Assembly (NCBI GenBank): GCA_051747265.1
Contig: JBNJFY010000001.1
Span: 1,025,570 to 1,089,569, forward strand
Source of the DNA: JBNJFY01 sp051747265
GTDB taxonomy: Bacteria > Bacteroidota > Rhodothermia > Balneolales > Balneolaceae
Direction of reading: 5' to 3'
Length of the DNA stretch: 64,000 nt
Every line of letters begins with the position of its first letter. Position 1 is the first letter of the stretch. Shown one piece after another: positions 16,492 to 25,615 of the stretch. The notes below the pieces were generated by a model, which saw nothing but the letters and a program-made list of their open reading frames with translations, did not search any database and was not told where the DNA came from. Both the position numbers and the translations under genes were made by a program.

Positions 16492-16725
16492 ATGTTTCCA
16501 CTTATCAAGAGCAATCCCAAGGTGAATTATGTAATAGCTATAGTTTCATTTTTATTGGGTGGGGTTACATTAGCAATCTCTTTATACCGAATCTTTGTGC
16601 TTGATGGGTCTTGGTCTGACAGCTTAAATATCGGGATGCTAATAACCTATTTTGTTTTTTTTACAAGCGGAGTGAGTCAAATAATTACGGCATGGGATAA
16701 AAGTACAATGGACAGTAAAAATTAG
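16492..16725 (+). CDS. Small two-helix membrane protein (77 aa)
   Basis: 77 residues with two hydrophobic helices (VIAIVSFLLGGVTLAISLYRI and GMLITYFVFFTSGVSQI). No family recognised. It lies inside the AT-rich island with a repeat unit on each side, as do the neighbouring small genes. Coding status rests on length, start and clear membrane-helix composition. Confidence 0.5.
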   Translation: MFPLIKSNPKVNYVIAIVSFLLGGVTLAISLYRIFVLDGSWSDSLNIGMLITYFVFFTSGVSQIITAWDKSTMDSKN

Positions 16726-16785
16726 TATTAGCTGTTTATGCCTTTACCATGGTGCAAGTGGCAGCTTGTGGCAATAACATGCTGA

Positions 16786-16950
16786 CGCACGGTTCAGCGA
16801 AGCGTCACTTATGCCCTATCCATTTGTCTAAATCGATGTGCACAAGTGACGTCTTCTTCTACAATTAATTTTCAGTTTTTGCCCAAAATGCAATATCAGT
16901 TGTGTCAAACTGAAACTCAAAAATCCGACTTAACACTTGCGCTAGCTTTG
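16786..16950. repeat. Diverged third copy of the island intergenic repeat
   Basis: ACGGTTCAGCGAAGCGTCAC at the left and TTAACACTTGCGCTAGC at the right match the repeats at 16220-16397 and 17665-17837. The inner hairpin arms (GTCACTT/AAGTGAC) are kept while the linker has diverged. Confidence 0.7.
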
Positions 16951-17013
16951 AGAAGAACAATCAAGAATCATCAATGTAATTCAAAATTACATTGATAATA
17001 ATGAATTCGAGCA

Positions 17014-17466
17014 ATGCAATTAATATTACTTAAATACGGTATAACTTTATTAAGTATAATTTTACTTCCCCTTAGCAAGGGGACACAGCAATTATCAAAT
17101 AATAATAATAATAATAATAAAACCGTATACATCCCTTATAATTTTAAAACCAGTAACACGCCAAATTATTTCTATTATTGTGAAGATTCAGCTAAATATA
17201 TCCAAGAGGAATCGGTAGAGTTCAGGATTTGTGGTGAGTTATTTCATAAGTCCAATTACTCTTCAAAAATACTTAGTTCTGCTAATATTGACAGCCTAAA
17301 TATTAGGTCATTAAAATGGATTAGGGAATACAAAAAATCATCTGCAAAAAACAAATTTAATCATAATGTCTTTGAACAAGTATATATCATTGAATACTTA
17401 GGTAATGACAACTATATCACTTATGATGTAACATGGAATGACCCGAGCTTAGGTATCGTACATTGA
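17014..17466 (+). CDS. Small secreted protein, paralogue of the 146-aa island protein (150 aa)
   Basis: A hydrophobic N-terminus (ILLKYGITLLSIILLPLS) is followed by a run of seven Asn encoded by a pure AAT triplet tract at about 17099-17120. The mature part shares TVYIPYN, VEFRICGELF and FEQVYIIEYLGND---YDV-W with the protein at 15759-16199, so the two are diverged paralogues. The AAT tract is in frame, so length changes would only stretch the linker after the signal peptide. Codon use is very AT-rich. Function unknown. Confidence 0.55.
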   Translation: MQLILLKYGITLLSIILLPLSKGTQQLSNNNNNNNKTVYIPYNFKTSNTPNYFYYCEDSAKYIQEESVEFRICGELFHKSNYSSKILSSANIDSLNIRSLKWIREYKKSSAKNKFNHNVFEQVYIIEYLGNDNYITYDVTWNDPSLGIVH

Positions 17467-17483
17467 AATACTAAAATTGAGTA

Positions 17484-17641
17484 CACTCACCTCGATTGAA
17501 ACTGCAATAGTAACCCACAATAAATCAAATGAATTTCGGCATCATGTGTATGATCAAATCTACATCGTCGAGTATCTAGGGGGCGATCAATTCTGCTTAT
17601 ATGCAGTTCGATGGAGAAGCGATATGCTGTGGGTCGATTAA
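17484..17641 (+). pseudogene. Duplicated 3' fragment of the 146-aa secreted-protein gene
   Basis: About 52 codons identical but for rare changes (one E to V) to the end of the gene at 15759-16199, including its stop. There is no start or signal peptide, so it is a remnant. It arose by duplication of the 355-bp segment at 16042-16397. Confidence 0.85.
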
Positions 17642-17914
17642 AATTATGATATACCTATGAATGTATTGGCGCAAGGGTTCAGCGATGCGTCACCTGGGCC
17701 TTATCCATTTGCCTAAATCGATGTGCACAAGTGACGTCTACGATTTCTAATAATGTTCCAGAGTTAATCAAAAAATACATTATCCCTTATATCAAACTGG
17801 AACTCAAAAAACCGACTTAACGCTTGCGCTAGTTTTGTGGTCATTGTCGGGCTGATCAACCTACCTACCCTCCGGTTGATGAACTGCCCAACGTAAGGAG
17901 CCTCGATTCCTAAC
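17642..17914. repeat. Island repeat, second full copy, and right edge of the AT-rich island
   Basis: Up to 17837 this is the intergenic half of the duplicated 355-bp segment. Similarity stops just after GCTAGTTTTG. The remaining 77 bp lead to the stop of the mevalonate fusion gene and mark the right border of the island. No gene seen. Confidence 0.75.
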
Positions 17915-20227
17915 TTAACTACCACTAGAGGGTTTAATTTCGGTGATCAGGGCGTCGTAGCCGGCTTGGCGGATGGCTTCTTTTACTTTTTGTTGACCGG
18001 CTTCGTCTTTACAGAGCGCGATGATGGCGCCGCCGCCTCCACCACCGGTGAGCTTAGCTCCCAACGCGCCGTTGTTGCGGGCGATTTCCACCAAGTCTTC
18101 TACTTCGGGGGAGGAAACACGCAGAGCGTTGAGTAGTCCGTGGTTTAAATTCATGATGGTCCCTAACCGCTCCAGATCGTAGTCTTCTATTGCTTCTTTG
18201 GAGGCCAGTGCCAGCTCATTCATCTGGTCGAAGATCTGATCGTACCAGTCGGGATATTGCTGGTGGGCTTCGCGGACACGTTTGACCATCTTGGAAGTCA
18301 TGCTTTCCACTCCGCTCAAGCCAATGACCATGGGGATAGCTTTGTCTAGGTTTAGAGTCTCCATCTGAGGCGGATCACCCTTCTGGAACATGATCAGGTT
18401 GCCGTAGGTGGATACGGTGTTGTCGATTCCGGAGGCGCCACCGTGGACGATATTCTCTGATTTGAACGAGAGTTCACGTACATCGTCGTCGGTCATACCC
18501 AGCTCGAAATGCTTATTCAGTGCCCGGATGATGGCCACCGCCAGTGCTGCGGATCCACCCATACCCATGGCCCGGGGGACTTCCGGGAAAATTTCGATGT
18601 TCATGCCTTTATCCTGAAGACTCAGCTCTTCGATCATCATCTCCAGTGATTGGTAGATGGAATATTTATGATCGCTGCCAAATTCGAGTGTCTGCTCTAC
18701 CCCCCAGCGAGGGATCATAATGTGGACATCCTCATCGCGATCCCACACCTTGGCTTTCATCTTCAGGGTGATGGGTGCGGCCACCGCATGGGTGCCGTGC
18801 ACCACCGAATGTTCGCCGGTAAGAATGATCTTGCCGTAGCCAAACTCCATCTCATCTTCTTTGGGTTTGGCCTTGATCTTCTCTTTAGTGGTCTCAGCCT
18901 CGCCTTGCAGCTCGTCGATAATCTTTTTGGCCTTCCACACTTTGATCTCCCCGCTTTCCACTAAGCGCTCTAGCACTTGCTCAAAGATTTCGGCGGGGGC
19001 ACCGGCGGTACTGGCCACGCTTCGGGCGTGCAGGGTCATGTGTCCCCGCTGGATGCCTTCGGTTCCCAAGGAACGTAAAGCGGAGAAGTTTTGCGCCAAT
19101 CCCACCGCGCCCATCACTTCGGCTAACTCAGTGGCAGATTCCACACCCAGAATGCGATGCGAAATGGCCACCGCTTTGTTGGATTTCAGGGATCCGCCCA
19201 CGGTACCCACTTTCATGGGAATGTCGATGGTACCCACCAGATCGCCCTGATCGTTTTTGAACCAGTTGGTCAGCGAAGTGTAGTGGCTGCCCCGCGCGGC
19301 GTAGGTGTGAGCGGCGGCTTCGATGGCCCGCCAATCATTTCCGGTAGCAATGGCTACCGGATCAATGCCATTCATAATGCCTTTATTGTGCGTGGAGGCC
19401 CGATAGGGATCCACCGAAGCAAATTCGGCAGCACGAATGATACCGTCGCGCACTTCGGTTCCGGAGGATTCATTAAAGGGTAAATACTTGGTGGGGATCA
19501 CGCATTTAGCCCGCACCATGGCGCGGTCGGTCAAATTGGAGAGAATCCGCAGATACACTTTGCCGTTGGTGATCTTCTCGATCAACGGAGCCACCCCTTC
19601 GCACATGCTGTTCACCAGGTTGGCGCCCATGGCATCGCAGGTATCCACTAACAAGTGAACTACAACCATACTGCCCGGGTGACGCGACTGCGGGTAGATC
19701 ATCACTTCCAGATCCATGGCTCCACCCCCGCGGGCCACCATATTGGGATGCAGGCTGTTGGCCAGGTTTAAAATCTCTTCTTTCTCCTGCAGGATCTGGT
19801 GACGCACTTTCATGGGATGATGCACATCCACCAGCTGGATCTGGCCAATTAAAATAGGATCATCGGATTCGGCGGTAAATCCACCGGCGTTGCGTACCAC
19901 TTTGGCCGCTGAACTGACCGCCGCCAATATGGAGGGCTCCTCTACGACCATGGGCACCACATAGGGCTTCTGGTTGATCACAAAGTTGAGTCCCAGCGCT
20001 AAGGGCAGGCCGAACACACCGATCACATTCTCGATCATCTTGTCGGCTTCGTCGGTCTCCAGGAAATGCTGTTGCTCCAAGAGTGTCACATAGTCCTCGG
20101 TACTGAGGATATCCTTTTCATTGAGGACCCTCAGTCGTTCTTCGACGCTGCGTTTATAGAATTTGGAAATGCGGGATTTTTCGAGGGCGTGTTCAGAGAG
20201 GGTAGTGTTCTGATCAGCTGACTTCAT
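17915..20227 (-). CDS. Fused HMG-CoA reductase (class II) - mevalonate kinase
   Basis: 770 residues, two enzymes in one chain. Residues 1 to about 430 are a class II HMG-CoA reductase: ENVIGVFGLPLALG (E66 catalytic), DAMGANLVNSM, NKGIMNGIDPVAIATGND with the catalytic Lys, and the catalytic His in RGHMTLHA. A charged linker (TTKEKIKAKPKEDE) leads to a mevalonate kinase from about 450: GKIILTGEHSVVHG, the ATP loop PRAMGMGGSAALAV, and LTGGGGGGAIIAL. Together they would turn HMG-CoA into mevalonate and then mevalonate 5-phosphate. It overlaps the upstream phosphomevalonate kinase gene by 14 bp. Each half looks complete. The reduction cofactor cannot be read off safely. Confidence 0.93.
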   Translation of the reverse strand: MKSADQNTTLSEHALEKSRISKFYKRSVEERLRVLNEKDILSTEDYVTLLEQQHFLETDEADKMIENVIGVFGLPLALGLNFVINQKPYVVPMVVEEPSILAAVSSAAKVVRNAGGFTAESDDPILIGQIQLVDVHHPMKVRHQILQEKEEILNLANSLHPNMVARGGGAMDLEVMIYPQSRHPGSMVVVHLLVDTCDAMGANLVNSMCEGVAPLIEKITNGKVYLRILSNLTDRAMVRAKCVIPTKYLPFNESSGTEVRDGIIRAAEFASVDPYRASTHNKGIMNGIDPVAIATGNDWRAIEAAAHTYAARGSHYTSLTNWFKNDQGDLVGTIDIPMKVGTVGGSLKSNKAVAISHRILGVESATELAEVMGAVGLAQNFSALRSLGTEGIQRGHMTLHARSVASTAGAPAEIFEQVLERLVESGEIKVWKAKKIIDELQGEAETTKEKIKAKPKEDEMEFGYGKIILTGEHSVVHGTHAVAAPITLKMKAKVWDRDEDVHIMIPRWGVEQTLEFGSDHKYSIYQSLEMMIEELSLQDKGMNIEIFPEVPRAMGMGGSAALAVAIIRALNKHFELGMTDDDVRELSFKSENIVHGGASGIDNTVSTYGNLIMFQKGDPPQMETLNLDKAIPMVIGLSGVESMTSKMVKRVREAHQQYPDWYDQIFDQMNELALASKEAIEDYDLERLGTIMNLNHGLLNALRVSSPEVEDLVEIARNNGALGAKLTGGGGGGAIIALCKDEAGQQKVKEAIRQAGYDALITEIKPSSGS

Positions 20228-21293
20228 AGGTTTGGGTAGATTTGACGCCTTCGGGCTGTACGGTTAGATCCAGTACCTCGAAGGAGCTTTCCTGAATCGT
20301 ATGTAGAATTTCTAGTTTAATATCTTGGCGGTCGCAGAAGGCAACACCGATATCACCGCCGCCGGCTCCGGAAGGTTTATAGACGCCTCCGGCATTGGCT
20401 ACCAATCGGGTGATACGTTCGTGCACCTCCGAAACGATAGGCGCGCCACTGCTGGTACCCAGAATTTTCTCCTGTTCGGCAAACTGACCCACAATGTCCA
20501 TAAATACGTCCAGATTGCCGGATCCGAATGCTTCACATCCCTGTTCGCTGAGTAGATGCATGCGGTCGGAAATGCGGGTATAGGCGTTGGGAGCCGCTTC
20601 ACGGAAGCGTTTCACTTTATTAACCAAATTCCGGGTGGAAGCTGAACTGCCGGTCCAGATAGGAATCATGTGCAGGTCTTTCGACCAACTCATGGGTTGA
20701 ATAGCCTCCCCAACATCATCCTTGGTGGAGGGCATCCGATAGCGAAGCACGCCGCCGGTGACACTAGCCGCGATATCTACGCCGCTTCCCAATTTACCTT
20801 GGGCGATGCGATGGGCTTGCAGCGCTTCAAAATACAGATTCTGCATCCAGTCGTTCTGCCCCATGTGCTCATTCAGGGCTTTTAATAATCCCACAGTCAA
20901 GGCCGCGCTGGATCCCAAACCGAACTTGTCGGCGGAGATTGGATGGTAGAAATCGGTAGTATCCACGGTAATTTCGGCACCGGGAATGGGTTGGTCGGAT
21001 CGCAGGGTCACATAATTTAAAATGGAAAACACGAAACCCAGCTTATTATACACGGCCGGATCCTGTCGGCCGACCACATGCGAATGGCCCTCATCATCCA
21101 AGACAAACTGTATACCGGGCAGCTCCAGATTGGGCGCTTCAAAATGAAAAACCGAATCATAGCGGGGTTCCAGCCGGACCGTGCAGTGTTTGTTCACCGC
21201 CGCGACCAACGCGGGCGCATCTTCGAGCACCACGTACTCGCCCAGCAAGATCAACTTGCCGGGGGCCTGAACGGTTATGGTAGATTCTGCCAT
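20214..21293 (-). CDS. Phosphomevalonate kinase (GHMP family)
   Basis: 359 residues of the GHMP kinase family. Motif 1 is APGKLILLGEYVVLED, the ATP-binding motif 2 is KFGLGSSAALTVGLL, and motif 3 is KPSGAGGGDIGVAF. The central GVDIAASVTGGVLRY is characteristic of phosphomevalonate kinases, which phosphorylate mevalonate 5-phosphate to the diphosphate in the cytosol. It is the middle gene of the mevalonate operon; its end overlaps the reductase-kinase fusion, while the decarboxylase stops 11 bp upstream. Position and motifs agree, so the assignment is firm even though GHMP kinases are easily confused. Confidence 0.88.
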   Translation of the reverse strand: MAESTITVQAPGKLILLGEYVVLEDAPALVAAVNKHCTVRLEPRYDSVFHFEAPNLELPGIQFVLDDEGHSHVVGRQDPAVYNKLGFVFSILNYVTLRSDQPIPGAEITVDTTDFYHPISADKFGLGSSAALTVGLLKALNEHMGQNDWMQNLYFEALQAHRIAQGKLGSGVDIAASVTGGVLRYRMPSTKDDVGEAIQPMSWSKDLHMIPIWTGSSASTRNLVNKVKRFREAAPNAYTRISDRMHLLSEQGCEAFGSGNLDVFMDIVGQFAEQEKILGTSSGAPIVSEVHERITRLVANAGGVYKPSGAGGGDIGVAFCDRQDIKLEILHTIQESSFEVLDLTVQPEGVKSTQTYEVS

Positions 21294-21304
21294 GTTAAAA
21301 TTTT

Positions 21305-22327
21305 CTATTTCGATGAAATTATGGAGGCACCGGGCCCGGGTCGGGCTTCAATCACCCGCCGTACCCCCGCAATGGACGTTAAGGCCTCTTCTACAGTGTC
21401 CGCGTATTCCGGTAAACACAGCACTTTGATCTGTGGTCCGGCATCAATAGTCACATAAGCGGCCACGCCCTGCTTGCGTAAACCCCAAACGGTGTGAATT
21501 GATTCCACCGTTGCCGCATTCCAATATAACAGTGGCGGATCGGCGGCCATGGCCAACCCGTGCATTTTGAAACAACTATGTTCGGTAAGTTCACCGACTC
21601 TTGCAAAATCTTTATCTGCTAAGGCTTCTCGCATGTTTTTCAGATCTTGGGGCGAAGTTTGTATCCAAGCATCATAATAAGGCGCCGTATCGGCGGTGCG
21701 TTTCATGCCTTGGGTGGAACCGATGGACTTATGCTCCTCGGAGGTCACGCCAATCATCAGGCGTAAATCCCAATAGTTTTTATCGTGCAGCGAGACGGCC
21801 ACATCTTCTTCGCCCAGCGGGTCGGAACCGGCTTTCATTTCCGCGAATCCACCATATATTGAACGAGCGGCCGATCCGGAACCCTGCCGGGCCCAACGCG
21901 ACAATTCCACCGGATCCAACGCCCAACCCATAGCTTTGGCCGCGGCCATGGTCAGCGCCGCAAACCCGGAAGCCGAAGACGCCAATCCCGCGCCGGTAGG
22001 AAAGGTATTTTTACTCTCAATGCGAGCGGATAATCGATCCGAGGATCCGGCCATCTTGTCCAAAAAGGTGGTCACTTTACGCGTCTGATGCTCGCTGGCC
22101 GGTTTGCCATCCAACATAAATTCATCGGCACCCAGTTGCTCATCAAAAGTCAGCGTGGTCTCCGTTTTCAGTGCATCCAGAGTCAGGGAGATGGAACCGA
22201 CAGCGGGTAGATTCAACTCCACGGATCGTTTACCCCAATATTTGATCAGGGCAATGTTGGCGTGCGCCACAGCCGTAACTGGGTGGGTACTAATATCTCG
22301 TGATGATTGTTGCGTCGGTTGTTCCAC
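21305..22327 (-). CDS. mvaD: Diphosphomevalonate decarboxylase
   Basis: 340 residues from a GTG start at 22327; no later Met precedes the conserved N-terminus. AHANIALIKYWGKR at the start and FPTGAGLASSASGFAAL (ATP-binding loop) with SARSIYGGFAEM are diagnostic. It converts mevalonate diphosphate plus ATP to IPP, CO2 and ADP. It is the first gene of the minus-strand mevalonate operon, ahead of phosphomevalonate kinase and the reductase-kinase fusion. Its promoter must lie in the region holding the ACGGCAG repeat element. Confidence 0.94.
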   Translation of the reverse strand: MEQPTQQSSRDISTHPVTAVAHANIALIKYWGKRSVELNLPAVGSISLTLDALKTETTLTFDEQLGADEFMLDGKPASEHQTRKVTTFLDKMAGSSDRLSARIESKNTFPTGAGLASSASGFAALTMAAAKAMGWALDPVELSRWARQGSGSAARSIYGGFAEMKAGSDPLGEEDVAVSLHDKNYWDLRLMIGVTSEEHKSIGSTQGMKRTADTAPYYDAWIQTSPQDLKNMREALADKDFARVGELTEHSCFKMHGLAMAADPPLLYWNAATVESIHTVWGLRKQGVAAYVTIDAGPQIKVLCLPEYADTVEEALTSIAGVRRVIEARPGPGASIISSK

Positions 22328-22381
22328 TAACTGGGGTTACAGGTTTATGCTTTTAAAAACTTTGAAAGATACGGCGAATTA

Positions 22382-22556
22382 GGCAGAGGTGAAACGGCAG
22401 ACGGCAGACGGCAGACGGCAGACGGCAGACGAAATTTATTGCTTGTAATTAGTTTCAAAACCATTGTGAGCTCTAAGCTAAAGTCAAAGACTTGAAAACC
22501 ATCTCAAAACGTACGTGTCACGTTTGCCCTCTGCCGTCTGCCGTTTCACCTCTGCC
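22382..22556. repeat. Inverted tandem-repeat element, ACGGCAG type
   Basis: Five copies of the heptamer ACGGCAG at 22394-22428, preceded by GGCAGAGGTGAA. The right arm at 22531-22556 is the exact complement of 22382-22407 (26 bp). About 100 AT-rich bases lie between. It sits between divergent genes (mvaD and the metzincin), so both promoters surround it. Confidence 0.85.
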
Positions 22557-22648
22557 TATTGCGAATCAACGTGCGGGCTTGTATTTATGGTATGTAATGT
22601 TTCACGAACTACCGACGTAACCGTCAATCCTTAACCTGACGTTTCTCT

Positions 22649-25177
22649 ATGTCTATTATTGCACCACCCTCCCGATTGATCATGAGTTTGACCCTTATTC
22701 TGGGTTTGCTGATTGGAACCCAAATAGCCACCGCGCAAGATAATGGTTTGCCCCCCATTGCTGAGAAAACGAACGGCCTGGAAAAACTGGATGGTTTCGT
22801 TCCCATCTATTGGAATAACGAATCCGGCGAGCTGTGGCTGGAAATTGATCAACTGAATACCGATCTGTTGTATATCAACTGGCTGGCCGATGGGGTTGGA
22901 TCCAATGATATCGGGCTGGATCGCGGGCAAATTGGAAATAACCGACTGGTTCGGTTCGAGCGGAAAGGCAACAAAATCTTGATGATCCAGCCGAATCTAG
23001 ACTACCGGGCTAGCTCCGATAACGCTAAGGAGCGGGCCTCGGTAGAGGAAGCATTCGCCAAATCGGTACTCTGGGGATTTGAAGTTGCGGCCCGAACCGG
23101 AGACCGCTACTTGGTAAACGCCACCCCTTTCTTAATGCGCGACGCACACGGGGTGGCCGACCGACTCAAGGGATCCGGCCAGGGAAATTTTAGTATTGAT
23201 GATTCTCGATCGGCGATCAATCGTGAGAAGGTTAAAAACTTTCCACAGAACACCGAGTTGGATGTATTGCTCACCTTTACCGGTTCCGGGGCGGGCGGTT
23301 ATTTGCGCTCGGTCACGCCCTCATCAGATGCGGTGACGGTGCATACGCGTCACTCGTTTGTGCAGCTACCCGAGGATGGCTATGAACCTCGCAAGCTGGA
23401 TCCGCGCTCGGGCTTTTTTGGAATGAACTACCAGGATTACAGCGTACCTATCGGCGAGGAGATGACCCAACGGTTTATCAACCGGCACCGACTGGAAAAG
23501 AAAAATCCAGAGGCCGAAGTGAGTGAACCCGTAGAGCCGATCGTCTATTATCTGGATCCGGGTACACCCGAACCGGTGCGATCTGCCCTGCTGGATGGCG
23601 CGCGCTGGTGGAATCAGGCGTTTGAGGCCATCGGGTACAAGGATGCGTTCCAAGTGAAAATGTTGCCCGAAGATGCTGATCCGCTGGATGTGCGCTATAA
23701 TGTAATCCAATGGGTGCACCGCTCCACCCGGGGCTGGTCGTACGGCATGAGCATTACCGATCCGCGTACCGGGGAGATCATCAAAGGCCACGTTTCGCTG
23801 GGGTCGCTTCGGGTTCGACAAGATTACCTGATTGCCGAAGGATTGCTCTCCCCGTATGAATCCATCGACCAGATTCCCGCCGATGATCCTATGTTAGAGA
23901 TGGCGCTGGCCCGGATCCGGCAGCTGTCCGCGCATGAGGTAGGACACACACTGGGCATCGCCCATAATTTTGCGGCCAGTACGAATAACCGCTCCTCCGT
24001 GATGGATTACCCGCATCCACTGATCCAGCTCAACGATGGTGAAATCGACCTTTCTGATGCCTATGATACAGACATCGGTGAGTGGGATAAAGCGGTGATT
24101 GCCTATGGCTACCAGGATTTTCCGGCCGGAACCGATGAGTCAGCCGCCCTTCAGGAGCTTCTACAACAGAACCTAGAGCAGGGATTGCGCTATATCTCGG
24201 ATCGCGATGCGCGACCGTTGGGGGGCGCTCACCCTTATGCCCACCTGTGGGAAAATGGCACCGACGCAGCTCAGGAGCTGAATCGTATGATGAAAGTTCG
24301 TCAGACTGCTTTGGATGAATTTGACGCTTCGGTCATTCGAGGCGGTCAGCCTATGGCTTTGTTGGAAGACAAGTTGGTGCCCATTTATCTCTTGCATCGC
24401 TATCAAGTGGAAGCGGCGGTTAAACTGGTTGGGGGGCTTCACTACAGCTATAACATGCGGGGTGATGGTCAACCTTCGCCCGAAGTAGTGGAGTGGGAGC
24501 AGCAGCAAAAAGCCATTGATGCGTTACTGGCCACACTCACTCCGGATGCCCTGCGCATGCCCGACGCGGTGCTGGATCAAGTACCTCCGCGTCCGTATGG
24601 GTACAGCTACAATCGTGAGTTGTTTGATCGTAATACGGGATTGACCTTTGATCCTTTAGCCGCGGCGGAAAGCGCGGCGGAATTAACCGTTCGTGGGTTG
24701 CTTCATCCGGAGCGAGCAGCCCGCCTGGTGCAGTATCACGGGCAGAGCATGGGGCAGAAAAAGATTCTGGGCCTATTTAAGCGCTCGGATGACCAAGCAT
24801 TCGGATTTTCTGAGGTAATCGAGCAGTTGTGGACTCAGACCTGGGGCCAAGAGTTAGCATCCGGACATGATGGCCAGTTGCAGGGGACCGTTCGCATGGT
24901 AGTACTTCGACAGTTGTTGGAGCTGGCTTCGGATGATTCGGCCAGTGACTTGGTTCGCATGCTGGTACTGGATCACCTGGAGCAGTTTAAGCGTCAGGTG
25001 CAGATGAATATGGATCAGCTAAACGAACACGAGCGGGCCATGCGTCGCTACGCGGTTAAACTGATCAACTTACAGCAGCAGGATCCGGAGCATTTTCGGC
25101 CTTCGCGCGCCGCGGATGTTCCGCCGGGGTCTCCGATTGGGTCGGGGGTTTTGCCGTTGCAGTGTAGTTGGCGATAG
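22649..25177 (+). CDS. Secreted zinc metalloprotease, metzincin type (DUF4953/DUF5117 family, 842 aa)
   Basis: A signal peptide (LILGLLIGTQIATAQ) is followed by an N-terminal domain, including LWLEIDQLNTDLLYINWLADG, of the DUF5117 type. The zinc site is HEVGHTLGIAHNF with ligands H429, H433 and H439, the elongated metzincin motif, followed by SSVMDYPHP with the Met-turn. The C-terminal third is helical. Such proteins are exported peptidases common in Bacteroidota relatives. The length fits the family and no truncation is seen. It runs divergently from the mevalonate operon. Confidence 0.92.
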   Translation: MSIIAPPSRLIMSLTLILGLLIGTQIATAQDNGLPPIAEKTNGLEKLDGFVPIYWNNESGELWLEIDQLNTDLLYINWLADGVGSNDIGLDRGQIGNNRLVRFERKGNKILMIQPNLDYRASSDNAKERASVEEAFAKSVLWGFEVAARTGDRYLVNATPFLMRDAHGVADRLKGSGQGNFSIDDSRSAINREKVKNFPQNTELDVLLTFTGSGAGGYLRSVTPSSDAVTVHTRHSFVQLPEDGYEPRKLDPRSGFFGMNYQDYSVPIGEEMTQRFINRHRLEKKNPEAEVSEPVEPIVYYLDPGTPEPVRSALLDGARWWNQAFEAIGYKDAFQVKMLPEDADPLDVRYNVIQWVHRSTRGWSYGMSITDPRTGEIIKGHVSLGSLRVRQDYLIAEGLLSPYESIDQIPADDPMLEMALARIRQLSAHEVGHTLGIAHNFAASTNNRSSVMDYPHPLIQLNDGEIDLSDAYDTDIGEWDKAVIAYGYQDFPAGTDESAALQELLQQNLEQGLRYISDRDARPLGGAHPYAHLWENGTDAAQELNRMMKVRQTALDEFDASVIRGGQPMALLEDKLVPIYLLHRYQVEAAVKLVGGLHYSYNMRGDGQPSPEVVEWEQQQKAIDALLATLTPDALRMPDAVLDQVPPRPYGYSYNRELFDRNTGLTFDPLAAAESAAELTVRGLLHPERAARLVQYHGQSMGQKKILGLFKRSDDQAFGFSEVIEQLWTQTWGQELASGHDGQLQGTVRMVVLRQLLELASDDSASDLVRMLVLDHLEQFKRQVQMNMDQLNEHERAMRRYAVKLINLQQQDPEHFRPSRAADVPPGSPIGSGVLPLQCSWR

Positions 25178-25615
25178 TGGTTGCATTCTGCCTGTTCACG
25201 GGACCCCTTACCGCCTAAAGGCGGAGTTCCCCTGAGAGGGGAACGGCGTTTAGTGCCTTTTTTGAGTAATTCTTGGAGTAGACAATTATAAGAACTTAGA
25301 CGGCTCTTTATATCTCTGGTTCAGGTTAATTTTTCTGGCACCAAACACCACTCCCCTCGCAGGGGAGGTTCTAGCCGGGAATGAGATATTTTGGGCTCGT
25401 AAATTAAATCGGGTGGGCGGTCCAGTCGGGAGTGATATATGTGGAGCTGCCTACTAGAATCAGATAGACTGAGGGGGGCACTCTTTATGGCAACCCGCAG
25501 TTAATACCAACTACTACATTGGTTGGGGGCCGATGCCTGCAAGCTTTCCCCACAACATTGGGTATGCTACAGTATGACATTGAAGCGTTGACCATGTCAT
25601 ACTAAGAGGCGTGCC
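25178..25615. other. Intergenic region with GC-rich repeats
   Basis: CCGCCTAAAGGCGG followed by GTTCCCCTGAGAGGGGAAC (about 25209-25245) form two adjacent hairpins after the protease gene, probably its terminator. Related sequence occurs at 61318-61362. A further CTCCCCTCGCAGGGGAG hairpin lies at about 25355-25371. No gene seen. Confidence 0.6.
25571..25603. promoter_or_regulatory. Perfect palindrome upstream of the RND exporter
   Basis: AGTATGACAT and ATGTCATACT form a perfect 10-bp inverted repeat with a 13-base centre, ending 13 bp before the ATG at 25616. The Shine-Dalgarno-like AAGAGG follows it. Placement suits a repressor operator or an mRNA hairpin that limits translation. Confidence 0.5.

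Noticed and set aside
16220..17837. Integron gene-cassette array with attC sites in the AT-rich island
   Set aside because: The AACGCTTGCGC and GCGCAAG boxes resemble attC cores, but their order around each ORF is the reverse of a cassette array and no integrase is visible.
22394..22428. CRISPR-like direct repeats (ACGGCAG)5 and other short tandem units
   Set aside because: Units are 7-9 bp with no spacers between them and no cas genes; they belong to inverted tandem-repeat elements.
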